Assembly (NCBI RefSeq): GCF_016587375.1
Contig: NZ_BNJG01000003.1
Span: 62,001 to 126,000, forward strand
DNA from: Ktedonobacter robiniae
GTDB lineage: Bacteria; Chloroflexota; Ktedonobacteria; Ktedonobacterales; Ktedonobacteraceae
Direction: 5' to 3'
Length of the DNA: 64,000 nt
Shown: piece by piece, positions 20,401-28,097 of the stretch
Layout: every line of letters starts with the position of its first letter
Numbering within the stretch: the first letter of the stretch is position 1
Program-made: the position numbers and the translations under genes
The notes under the pieces: model-generated
What the model was told of the DNA's origin: nothing
Seen by the model: the letters and a program-made list of their open reading frames with translations, nothing else
The model's database searches: none

Positions 20401-22201
20401 GTGTGCCAGTGCTAAGGGAACGGCCCCTACAGACAAATGGCAGCAGCAGGCCTACACACTCACGGAAGCCATAGAGCCAGAGCAACTCACATCCACCGTA
20501 CGGCGCTGGATCGACCTTTTCTGCACCCAGAAGGAAGGCCGCATGGATGGCGATAACTCTGACATCTTGCGTGGGCTGATCTGGCTCTGTCGCGGAAATA
20601 GCGATCGTGGACTGGCTGCGACCCTGGCCGATGCCGCTATTGAGGGCTATCGCAAGCTCCCGGGTGAGGGACCGCGCTGCCCCAAAGTGGGAGATGCTGG
20701 CATCTTCACGCTCGCGACCATGCCCGGCAAGGACGCGATCAGTCAACTAGAACGCATCCGCAGAAATGTTAAACAGCCTTCCTATCAGGAAAAAATCGGC
20801 AAGGCACTGGATGGCGTTGCCAGACGTGAGAAGATGAGTCGTGAAGACCTGGAAGAATTGATGCTCCCAACCTTCGATCTGCACGATGGTCAGCTTCAGA
20901 TCACTGTTGGCGATTGGACTGTACAGCTAGACGCAGGAGGAAGAAAAGTAGAGCCGCTCTGGTTTGATGCCAGCGGTCAGCCGCAAACGAAACTCCCAAC
21001 CGCATTCAAGCGTGAGCACAAAGATGAGATCAAGTCCGTCGATCGTCTGGCGGACGATATGCAACACTTGATCAGCTCACAACGGGGCCGATTAGAGCGC
21101 CTGTACCTGAATCCGCGACACTGGTCACTGGAGGACTGGCGTGAACGTTACCTGGAGCATCCATTGGTCAGCGTGCTGGCTCGACGACTCATCTGGCAGA
21201 TCAGTTCTGGTGCACACAACTGGCGCGTCATCTGGCAACATGGGCAACTGGTCAACGCGCAGGGCCAGCCCTGTGAGCTGCCTACCCAGAGTGAGGTTAC
21301 TCTCTGGCATCCCCTCATGAGTGAGCCCCAGGAGGCGCAGCTCTGGCAACTCTGGTTGGAGGAACAACAGATCACACAGCCCTTCAAGCAAGCGCACCGT
21401 GAAATCTATCCCATTACGGACGCAGAGCAGGACACATACGACTACTCGCGCCGTTTTGCGGACCACATTATCCAGCAGCACCAACTCAATGCTCTGGCCC
21501 GTGCTCGTGACTGGCAATTCTCCCTGCACAGCAATTTTTCTGGCTCGATCCAGGATGATCCGGCTTATATAGATATCCCATCGGCGGGAATACGTGCCGA
21601 ATTCACGCTCGGCAATCTATACCAGGATCAAGAGATCCCACGCCACCTTTTGACCAGGAAGGTACGCTTTCAGCCCATCACCAGCCCTTTTCACAACCAG
21701 CAGTTCAAGCCACTGGAAGAGATTCCCCCCATTGTCTTTTCAGAGATAATGCGCGACGTGGATCTCTTTGTCAGCGTCACCAGCGTAGGCACTGATATCT
21801 ATGGTCATGATGATGGAGATTCATTACTGGCAGAGTACTGGCAATCCTATAACCAGGAGACGCCTTCCCTGCAAATTGAAGCAAGAAGGCAGATCCTGGA
21901 ACGCTTGTTGCCGCGTCTGGCAATCAGCGAACGATGTTCACTGGAAGAACGCTTTCTCACCGTGCGCGGTGACTTGCATACCTATCGTATCCATCTCATT
22001 TCTGGCAATATCTTCATGCAACCGGGGGACCAGTATCTATGTATCGTCTTTGGAGGAAAGATGCATAAGACGGAGAAAGAGCGCTTCTTCTTGCCTTTCG
22101 AAGGCGATCCTTTGCTATCGCTCATACTCTCCAAGGCATTCTTGCTGGCGGAGGATAGCAAAATTAAGGATAAAACAATCCTCAGCCAGATTCGCCGTTG
22201 A
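17495..22201 (+). CDS. Giant DUF4132 protein with five helical repeats
   Basis: A 1568-residue cytoplasmic protein, without signal peptide or membrane segment. The first 950 residues contain five internal repeats of 170-210 residues, each marked by a motif of the form hydrophobic-Pro-aromatic-x-x-x-Asp-Ile/Leu-x-x-Ile-Leu: VPYQQEDLQAIL (about 86), LPWTDADIQRIL (273), LTCSREDVRAIL (444), LPYTYEDIYGIL (655), LPFVPEDIHMLL (852). They are predicted all-helical. From about residue 1000 the sequence matches DUF4132 (MolR-like) proteins. FKREHKDEIKSVDRLADD is followed by WSLEDWRERYLEHPLVSVLA and RRLIWQIS near 1210-1240. The function of DUF4132 is unknown. The gene is coupled to the Gly-Gly ubiquitin-like gene (5 bp gap), so the two products probably act together. 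A perfect 15-bp hairpin follows the stop. Confidence 0.85.
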   Translation: MINEQELETLQQILTEYDKAHRTSKASQQCPRIIEKIDDNQYSHLIQVILNDIQRVLYKHRLEPYKIRDDKTFASDLSLLSAISERGVPYQQEDLQAILSLVNDVFQSFLAVEYHSDSARTPFLHLLSSFVPALQQPEILNYCRSECETLYTYVYRWGTFEPFHESYQLRQQLEALLFGDDAPGLIFQLRRYASGDAPDSDEQAKVLLTILHQELRGLRLYKYDHPVFALLRQASPPVKKSMILLALQEGIGIQSDEITYNNREIVAALITDDLPWTDADIQRILNILAHGGELGNGRRGGIVLLQYALTILKASGKSFRNQPELLTLEARLAQEKMSYMQDKIYALRQSITAMSSPGNSHGLAALLHAYQENQMPDAEQVDTFLAAYQREFGEHIPPLDHPLLQQMRDTLSDSLKARVISTTIQSRSLLERDMNLVTVLSSTPLTCSREDVRAILHSCVTFYSNQNLRNLHNYPHSLTFDERGRFLQWAISITAVLHAIAPAIKQPAIHEYVQEELHTLYAWSQEADYTDYFLNGSQETYALYLLIADLCYAGNPPGLAPLLRDDAEKAESSAEEHARAILVAYHQEMRDGLVNRPYVVEFISQQASEQIKAHLIKEALLDGYTSTLNPPDSYSNHHPVHYKQNVLLIQAIFTYDLPYTYEDIYGILVGIAKLFGLDESYYRTFQYGPQNIRLFDLFKTFVPVLKPSELERLCQDELAPLYEHLSQVRWHSAQIEENQMRLLIRHLLFPQSAGPLRDLLQDNTRHFTSDSELLILLAAYHEEFGAGTPDIDAELTRLIQQRLGAQSIVRLLRLSAEETHNIQPGSESERREGNTYQVEQDLCLIGTLLNNQLPFVPEDIHMLLHDLLGIRYATHTLRPYVQELEPFLRQPDVLAQCRAEIKWLVNQTKNSLSDPDTRRFHLLLRDLLSERGQQFSYPLLPDRWGTAILDELTDLTPEQRDPWLAILNLCASAKGTAPTDKWQQQAYTLTEAIEPEQLTSTVRRWIDLFCTQKEGRMDGDNSDILRGLIWLCRGNSDRGLAATLADAAIEGYRKLPGEGPRCPKVGDAGIFTLATMPGKDAISQLERIRRNVKQPSYQEKIGKALDGVARREKMSREDLEELMLPTFDLHDGQLQITVGDWTVQLDAGGRKVEPLWFDASGQPQTKLPTAFKREHKDEIKSVDRLADDMQHLISSQRGRLERLYLNPRHWSLEDWRERYLEHPLVSVLARRLIWQISSGAHNWRVIWQHGQLVNAQGQPCELPTQSEVTLWHPLMSEPQEAQLWQLWLEEQQITQPFKQAHREIYPITDAEQDTYDYSRRFADHIIQQHQLNALARARDWQFSLHSNFSGSIQDDPAYIDIPSAGIRAEFTLGNLYQDQEIPRHLLTRKVRFQPITSPFHNQQFKPLEEIPPIVFSEIMRDVDLFVSVTSVGTDIYGHDDGDSLLAEYWQSYNQETPSLQIEARRQILERLLPRLAISERCSLEERFLTVRGDLHTYRIHLISGNIFMQPGDQYLCIVFGGKMHKTEKERFFLPFEGDPLLSLILSKAFLLAEDSKIKDKTILSQIRR

Positions 22202-22220
22202 TTCCGGTATTCCATCCCGG

Positions 22221-22268
22221 TTCTGTAGGGGAGGAATTCGGGAGGAGACAAGCTCCTCCCCTACAGAA
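22221..22268. terminator. 15-bp hairpin after the DUF4132 operon
   Basis: Arms 22221-22235 (ttctgtaggggagga) and 22254-22268 are perfect reverse complements around an 18-nt loop, starting 20 bp after the DUF4132 stop. There is no clear T-tract. It may be a terminator or an mRNA-stabilising hairpin. Confidence 0.5.
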
Positions 22269-22449
22269 CAGAGGGAGCAACAAGATCGCGCGAGTATGGG
22301 GACAGACGGAGCGCAAATTGAAACGCCTGGCAGAGTAACTCATATTGCGGTAGCACATCCGGTCCACAACTGGCGGACCCCATACCGTGCTGACGATAGT
22401 CCAGATGCCAGATCAGCCGTCCACTATCACTTAATTCATAGGTGTGCAT
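22261..22449 (-). pseudogene. GH2 beta-galactosidase C-terminal fragment
   Basis: A leftward fragment of about 50 meaningful codons: HTYELSDSGRLIWHLDYRQ, then GMGSASCGPDVLPQYEL. The HLDYxQxGxGSASCGP string is characteristic of the C-terminal (small-chain) domain of glycoside hydrolase family 2 beta-galactosidases. The rest of the gene is absent; its upstream end coincides with the IS6 terminal repeat at 22451. Function is lost. Confidence 0.65.
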
Positions 22450-22500
22450 AGGGTATTGTCAACTTGCTGAGTGGCTCCAATTTCTGATAGACTCAGATAC

Positions 22501-22660
22501 ATGAAAACACAAGCACCTGCATCCCTCTACAAAGGCTTTCGCTTCCCGGCTGAGATAATTGGCCATTGCATCTGGTTGTACTTCCGCTTCTCGCTTCCGT
22601 TTCCGTGATGTCGAAGAGATGATGGCAGAGCGTGGGGTCGTGTTGACCTACGAAACGGTT
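22501..22660 (+). pseudogene. IS6 transposase N-terminal part, frameshifted
   Basis: From ATG 22501 the first codons give YKGFRFPAEIIGHCIWLYFR, the N-terminal helix-turn-helix region of this IS6 group. A frameshift follows at about 22600 (RDVEEMMAERGVVLTYETV is in another frame). The homology ends at about 22660, where the IS110 copy begins. The matching C-terminal part starts at 24350. Confidence 0.75.
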
Positions 22661-24349
22661 GGGCACCGATGTGTGAATTTGTCAAGAAGAAAACAGAAAG
22701 ATCTTCATTATCCTTAATCTGACTTCCTTCGCCAAAAAAACGATCATGCGGATGCTTACCACGCGAGGAAATACGTTCGTCTGGTTTGCTCTTGACGTGG
22801 CATAAAAAAGAGGTTGTTGGATCCGAGCCTTGCCCATCAGATGAGAAGGATCAAACTGCCTATCCAGATGGATGAAATGAGGCTGATCCACCATCATCAG
22901 CCTCAGTGGTCAACCCAAGTTGCTGGAGATAGTGCTGCAACAAGCGTGCTCGTGTTCCAGGTGCACGATGTTTTCCTGGGGTGACGCCCGTCCGAGAAAT
23001 CCATGCTAGCAACTTGCGACTCACCACCTGGGCATCAGCATGCCGATCTGCCTGCTCGTACGTAAGAATGTGCCAGAGAGCTACCAGCAGTTTCCGAGCG
23101 ATCGCCACAATCGCTTTTTGCCTGCCGATGCGGTTCGCCAGTCGCTCAAACCGCGCTTTCCAGTCGCGATGGTGCTCAACCGCCATCCACGCGGCTTCTA
23201 CCAATGCCGCTCGCAAATCGCGGCGTCCCTCTTTCGTCATCCTCCCTCCTCGATGTGTCTGGCCTGACTCATGGATGCTGGCTGCGAGCCCAGCGTAACT
23301 GACAACATGCCGAGCTGTAGGAAACCGATGAATATCGCCAATGGCTGCCAGAACCGTCATGGCATTGAGCACGGCAAACCCAGGGAGCTGAAGTAATAAG
23401 GGCATGCTCTTCACCCAGGGATCCTGGATGCTGAACGCATGGATTTGGGCATCGGCTTCGCCAATGAGGGTTTGCAGGGTCTGGAGAAGACGTCGATCCT
23501 GTTGCATCTACAAGGTTTCTGCTAGGGTCAAGGGCAGCTGGTCCCACCAGGCATCATCTGTAACAGTCGTAAGGAACCGCTGGTGTTCGGGCTGTTTCAG
23601 ATTATGGCGTTGAAGCAAACCGTGCAGTCGATTGAATGCCTGCGTCCGCTGAGAGACGAGTCGTCGGCGGTGGGAAAGCAGGGTTCGTATCTCCCGCACG
23701 TTGTGCGGAGGAACCCAGACCGATGGGACCAGACGGGCAGCCAGGAGTTGCGCCAGTTTGAGCGTGTCGCGCGCATCGGTCTTGATGCGCGCGGAGGCAA
23801 GCAATTTGACCGTTGACGAATGAGCGACGGTTACACTGGTCACCAAAGGTGTAAGGCGATCATACATCTCCCAGGCGTTCGTGCTTGCTTCCAAGACGAC
23901 CGCATCGGATGGAAACAGGTGTTCGCCAGGCCCATGCCCAGAACGCCTCAAAGCCGAAACGGCGTGGTGCCAGCACAACGTTCTGGTGGCCATCAACAGC
24001 TCCGGCAACCAGATACGTGCGGTGGAGATCCAGGGCGACAAAACGCGTCACCCCGGCGAATCAGAAACGGAAAGCATGGAAAGTTCCCTTCTTTTGAAAA
24101 AAACACAGTCTCAACAAAGCCATTATGAGGCACGTGTTTGTGGGCAAGAGATGAGCATTCACCGATACGAGCTCTGAAGTCTTCTCCAGTCTCAGTTGAG
24201 AGATCCGGGTGGGCAACCAAACAATGGTACGAGTTCCTACGTCTCATGCCGAAACCTCGGTTGGCCCAAACACCACATTCCCCAGAGGCGTTCCCACCTT
24301 CTCTACAGAAGGAGGATACCACCCACGTGCCTTCACCACAACATTCTAA
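22661..24349 (-). mobile_element. IS110-family element inside an IS6 transposase gene
   Basis: The borders are deduced from where the IS6 coding frame is lost (…ETV) and resumes (QWCSKFG…). The element contains a leftward, degenerate transposase gene and about 300 bp of non-coding sequence upstream of it (24052-24349), the position in which IS110 elements encode their bridge RNA. The last 134 bp of this end recur identically at 5384-5517 at the same codon of another IS6 gene. Confidence 0.6.
22860..24051 (-). pseudogene. IS110-family transposase, frameshift and stop
   Basis: From ATG 24051 the DEDD domain begins MTRFVALDLHRTYLVAGAVD (first Asp). The frame shifts at about 23930. It resumes with PSDAVVLEASTNAWEMYDRL (Glu) and IKTDARDTLKLAQLL (Asp-Asp), then meets an in-frame TAG at about 23508-23510. 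It continues with the Transposase_20 domain: LPGFAVLNAMTVLAAIGDI, VSYAGLAASIHESG and the catalytic-Ser region that follows. Two defects make it inactive. Intact members have about 400 residues. Confidence 0.85.
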
Positions 24350-24358
24350 CAATGGTGT
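24216..24358. repeat. 143-bp repeat identical to 5384-5526
   Basis: Every base agrees with 5384-5526 by direct comparison. The last 9 bases (caatggtgt) already belong to the IS6 coding sequence. A stem gggcaacc (24211-24218) with ggttggccc (24259-24267) encloses a 40-nt loop that contains caatggt and cgaaac, short strings also found on the two sides of the insertion point. Confidence 0.8.
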
Positions 24359-25626
24359 TCGAAATTCGGCCAGATGCACGCCAATGAATTGAAACGTCGT
24401 CGCGGCAAAACTGGCGACAAATGGTATCTTGATGAGGTCTTTCTCAAAATCAATGGGAAACCCCACTATCTCTGGCGAGCGGTGGACCAGGAGGGCACCG
24501 TGCTTGATATCCTGGTCCAAAGTCGGCGGAATAAGAATGCTGCCAAGGTGCGCCGTTTTGGCGCGTATCAGATTTCCCTCTGAGAGGGATGAGGTTGAGA
24601 GGAGATGACCTTAAGGACACCTGACCAACCTGGCGGGGAAACCCAAAGGGGAAAGCAGCATGTCACGGAAAGCGGTTAAACAGGAAGGTATGTACTGTGA
24701 TGCACCGCAAGTCCTGTACGCATGGTGAAACCTGAATTGGCTGAACCCTAGTTTCCAGTGGTCTAAGCGTTGGCTCATCACACCATATCTGAAGTGATGT
24801 CATCGGAACACGCATATATTCTTGGCATATGCGCAACCCTCTCTCCGATGAACGACCAGAAGTGATCTGGTTCAAGGAAACGAACGGGGCACCTACACGT
24901 ACTCAACGTTTGATACGCGTAAATGCGGGATCGTCTACGGGTGCGAGCCTATGACGACGGAGTTTCCATAGTACTCAACCGCTCAGGGTAACGCCTGAGA
25001 CACGGGGAAGGGAAACAGGGAAATGCACTGAACCCAATCGCAAGACGAGGCCGTGAGATGCGTAAGTCCAAGTCGATATTCGATTGTCAAGGTGCAGGAA
25101 CTGGAGAGCCGGGTGCTGTGAAAGCAGCAAGCCCTGGTTCGGGAAGGGGCGGATGAAAACGTACCGCAAGGCAACGCGTCAGCCGCCTACTTCACAAGTT
25201 CTTCCGCAAGCTGCTCAAGGGGCTGCAATACGTCCCACGAGTGATCATTACCGACAAACTGGCCAGTTATGCTGCGGCGAAGAGGGAGATCATGCCCTGC
25301 GTTGAGCACCATCAACACAAGGGCTTAAATAATCGGGCGGAACGTTCGCATCAACCAACCAGACAACGCGAGCGTTCAAATCACCGGGCCATGCCCAACG
25401 CTTTCTTTCCGCGTTTGGCCCGATTTTGGATCACTTTCGGCCCAAACGCCATCTTCTCCACGCCTCGGTCTACTGTGCTCTCATGCAGGAGCGCTTTCAG
25501 GTCTGGAACGAGGTCGCCAGAGGGAAAGCAACTGCCTCACAGCACATCATCCTCTCCAATCCTCCGCTTCTTTCCTCCTTTCCCTTTCTCCTCCCCAAAA
25601 GCTCTTCTGCTCTCTCGCCAAGTTGA
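24350..25626 (+). pseudogene. IS6 transposase C-terminal part, split by an intron
   Basis: The frame resumes with QWCSKFGQMHANELKRRR and continues through WYLDEVFLKINGK (first Asp) to NKNAAK at 24547. A group II intron follows. From 25196 it continues KFFRKLLKGLQYVPRVIITD (second Asp) and NNRAERSHQPTRQRERS (Glu). A small deletion at about 25378 shifts the frame; the last part (HFRPKRHLLHASVYCALMQ) is in a different frame and stays open to 25626. Even perfectly spliced, the mRNA would be frameshifted. Confidence 0.8.
24548..25195 (+). ncRNA. ORF-less group II intron
   Basis: The 648-bp intron starts GTGCGCC and ends in AC, and its removal restores the IS6 codons GCC-AAG-AAG-TTC. Domain V is recognisable at 25106-25140: it begins gagccgggtgctgtg, has a GAAA loop flanked by complementary gctg/cagc, and ends ctggttc, including the catalytic AGC triad near its 5' end. 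A domain VI-like stem follows to 25195. There is no room for a reverse-transcriptase gene, so mobility would need an intron protein from elsewhere. Splicing in vivo is inference. Confidence 0.8.
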
Positions 25627-25635
25627 CAATACCCG

Positions 25636-25882
25636 AACTTTTATCGCCGACATTCTGAGCACGCGTCTCCAGGAGCTAGTGGGAGCACTCACCCATCAGC
25701 AAATTGCTGAGAAGAGCGTCTTCGCAAATGGTTTTCTCCCGAATCTCATCAGCGCGCAGTTCATCGAAGCCATTGTCTGGTGGCTTGAGCAGGAACGACC
25801 GTATTCATCCAGGCAGATCGCCACGTACTCCTATCACTTGATGAGATCAGCACTCAGAGAGGCAGGGACATGGGAGGAATGA
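25636..25882 (+). pseudogene. TetR-family regulator C-terminal fragment
   Basis: The frame right after the IS6 end reads FIADILSTRLQELVGAL, then SAQFIEAIVWWLEQERPYSS and the stop at 25880-25882. This is the ligand-binding C-terminal domain of a TetR-type repressor, with the usual pattern (V/I)xWWLExxxPYSP. The DNA-binding half is missing, cut by the IS6 element. The regulated gene is not identified. Confidence 0.65.
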
Positions 25883-26255
25883 AAAGCAACGACAAACAAT
25901 CTCATGGCCTGACAGGGTGGTTCTCAAGTGGCGCAAAACGTACGTACAATCTATATGAATTGTCATACTTCACCGGGAATCCGCCACAATTTGTTTCTTG
26001 TCGCCGTTCTCGTGGTCGAAGCAACAGCCCGAAATGGACGCCATTTTATGCTTACAAAATGAGCCGTTGCATTTTTCTGAAAAGCATCAAAGAGATGAGA
26101 TGAAATTGCATCGCCATATTATGAGAGAGAAGTTTTTCAGAAAAATCGTCCCAATACACTCTTCAAGCCAATCGTCGGCAAATTATCTGAGAGAAACGCG
26201 CCAATTTACCTGAGAAATGACACGAGTGTCCACATAACTTGAGAATTTTTCGCGT
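25883..26255. other. Intergenic region, possible transposon end
   Basis: There is no gene. At 26180-26240 the motif (a/t)(t/c)ctgaga recurs three times in slightly different form (ttatctgagag, ttacctgagaa, taacttgagaa). Such short repeats could be terminal binding sites of the rve-type transposon whose broken gene follows. This is tentative. Confidence 0.35.
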
Positions 26256-27072
26256 ATGGTTCTGGCCTCAGCCATTACTCCTACACAAACCCAATGGGGC
26301 TACCTTTCCGTCTTAGCTGAGGCCATCCACCGCTACGGCACTCCAGAAGCGCTGGTCACAGACGGGGGCGGTCAGTTTTACAGTGCCCAAGCTCTTCAAC
26401 TGTATGATATGTTAGGCATTCGTAAGGAGAGGATTGACCCAGGAGAACCCTGGCAAAATTATGCAGAAAACGTTACTTGCGGTACAAATGAGATTAGCGG
26501 ATTTCGCATTTGCGAAAGCGCGTACCTGGTTGGAAATCCAGCAGGCGCACCGGACCTGGTGGGTCAACTACAACATCGAGCATCCCTCTGCCCACCGGGA
26601 GCGCCAGGACGGGCGCCATAGCCCTGCGGCGGTACTCCGTGGCGTGCTGGGCCGAACGGTCCCTGAAGAGGTCCTCTCGCGCGCGCTGTACGCCACACAG
26701 TTTACCCGCCAGATTGATCGGCATGGGTTTGTGAGATTTAAGCACTGGAAGTTTTACGGCGAGCGCGGATTAAGCGGGGAGAACGTCTCGGTTTGGGTCT
26801 ACGAAGGCAATCTGAAGGTGGAATATCAGGCCACGGCGCTTGCTCTGTACGAACTAGGTGTTGAGAAAAAGACGGGGGAGATTACCACAGTGAAGAATTC
26901 ACGGCGCTTGGAAACGCACTTCCATAGCCCTCAAATGGACCTCTGGCAGATCTCGGACACAGAATGGCTGTTGGCGCTACGCAGGCCAGAGCCGGTTGCG
27001 CGTCCGAAGCCAGGCAAGGTCGTGGTCTTGGCAGAGCAACTCATCTTGCCTGAGTTTGGCGCGACTAGGTAG
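26256..27072 (+). pseudogene. rve-domain transposase, truncated and frameshifted
   Basis: The first part (YLSVLAEAIHRYGTPEALVT, DGGGQFYSAQALQLYDMLGI) is the second half of an integrase-core (rve) domain with its catalytic Asp. One extra A in the run at about 26464-26467 shifts the frame within PGEPWQNYAE. The continuation (AVQMRLADFAFAKARTWLEI, then HPSAHRERQDGRHSPAAVL) contains the end of the core and a Mu/IS481-type C-terminal domain ending ILPEFGATR. The N-terminal HTH domains and the first Asp are missing. It is an inactive remnant. Confidence 0.75.
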
Positions 27073-27179
27073 CTCGTGCAGAAACAAAAAGCATATTTGA
27101 AAATGTTCTCAGACGAGTATCCCATGACGGCAAGTAACACTAGTAGCTACGCATAATTGTCTATGAGATAATAAATCTC

Positions 27180-27710
27180 ATGAAAAACCTTATTATCGTA
27201 GGCGGCACCATGGGCGTTGGCAAAACTGCCACCTGCCGCGAACTGCAGAAAATACTTCCACGGAACGTATTTCTTGATGGCGACTGGTGCTGGGATATGC
27301 ACCCATTTGTGGTGACAGACGAAACAATAGCGATGGTGGAGGGTAACATCACTCATCTGCTCAATAGCTTCCTGGCTTGTTCGGAGTTTGAGAACATTAT
27401 TTTTTGTTGGGTGCTTCATGAGCAAAAGATACTAGACAATCTCATTGCCAAACTCAACCTCGATAACTATACAACATATAGTTTTTCGCTTGTTAGCAAC
27501 AAACAGGCTTTATCCGAAAGGCTGAACCGTGACATATCAGCAGGAAAACGCGAGCGTGACATCATAGAGCGTAGCACGGCTCGGATACCACTATATGATG
27601 AGCTTGATACCGTTAAGATTGACGTAAGTACCATCTCGCCAGCAGACGCGGCACAGCGCATTACAGAGCACATGGCAGACGTTCAGGCCAATCTTGCAAA
27701 CAAAAAGTAG
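27180..27710 (+). CDS. P-loop kinase/ATPase of the AAA-kinase type
   Basis: A 176-residue protein with a clear Walker A motif GGTMGVGKTAT at residues 8-18, and VFLDGDWCWDMHPF shortly after, which resembles the Walker B/substrate region of small nucleoside- or shikimate-type kinases. ERLNRDISAGKRERDIIERS near residue 115-135 fits the LID region with Arg residues. It may phosphorylate a small metabolite or an antibiotic; the substrate is unknown. The start is ATG 27180 in AT-rich leader with a weak ribosome site. It is flanked on both sides by transposon relics. Confidence 0.8.
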   Translation: MKNLIIVGGTMGVGKTATCRELQKILPRNVFLDGDWCWDMHPFVVTDETIAMVEGNITHLLNSFLACSEFENIIFCWVLHEQKILDNLIAKLNLDNYTTYSFSLVSNKQALSERLNRDISAGKRERDIIERSTARIPLYDELDTVKIDVSTISPADAAQRITEHMADVQANLANKK

Positions 27711-27935
27711 AAAGTTATACCCAATAGTCCCGGTGACAATTATGCTCTGACGTGCCACTACTTACTTGCTGTCACGGTATACTCGCCTGTTCTCATTTCC
27801 GCAAGTCTAGTATACACCTTTTGCGTTTGATGCACATCGGTCTTTTGGGCGATGTGTTTTTCAGCCGAGCTTTGGTATTCTTGAGAACAGGCGAAGAAGC
27901 AATGGATTACCATTTGTATTTGCGGGAGAAGAGAA
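27711..27935. other. Intergenic region
   Basis: The gap follows the P-loop kinase gene. No gene or clear terminator was recognised. Confidence 0.35.
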
Positions 27936-28080
27936 ATGCATCAGGTATCGTTCCCTCATGGACCAGAAGAGCTTACTCCTGAATGGTTTACTGCCATCTT
28001 TCCTCTGAAAGAGCTGGAGAAAGAGACAAAAACACCCCCCTGTGGGTCAAGTGACCCAAGAGAACCTCATCCGCAAGCTC
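27936..28080 (+). pseudogene. Phosphotransferase N-terminal fragment
   Basis: The frame starts FPHGPEELTPEWFTAIF, which resembles the N-terminus of APH/ecdysteroid-kinase-like phosphotransferases (P.s.eeLTPEWLT.aL). Homology is lost within about 40 codons, where the IS110 element begins. Only the first helix remains. This call rests on a short motif. Confidence 0.4.
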
Positions 28081-28097
28081 GTATGCTGGAAGCAGGA

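Larger units (their letters stand above)
22451..25634 (+). mobile_element. Nested IS6 element with IS110 and group II intron
   Basis: The IS6-type end gggtattgtcaactt is at 22451-22465 and its reverse complement at 25620-25634. In between the IS6 transposase gene is split by an IS110 copy (about 22661-24349) and by a group II intron (24548-25195). Removing both gives a normal-size IS6 element of about 850 bp. No target duplication is visible. The left flank is a beta-galactosidase fragment and the right flank a TetR fragment, so adjacent deletion or recombination is likely. Confidence 0.75.
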
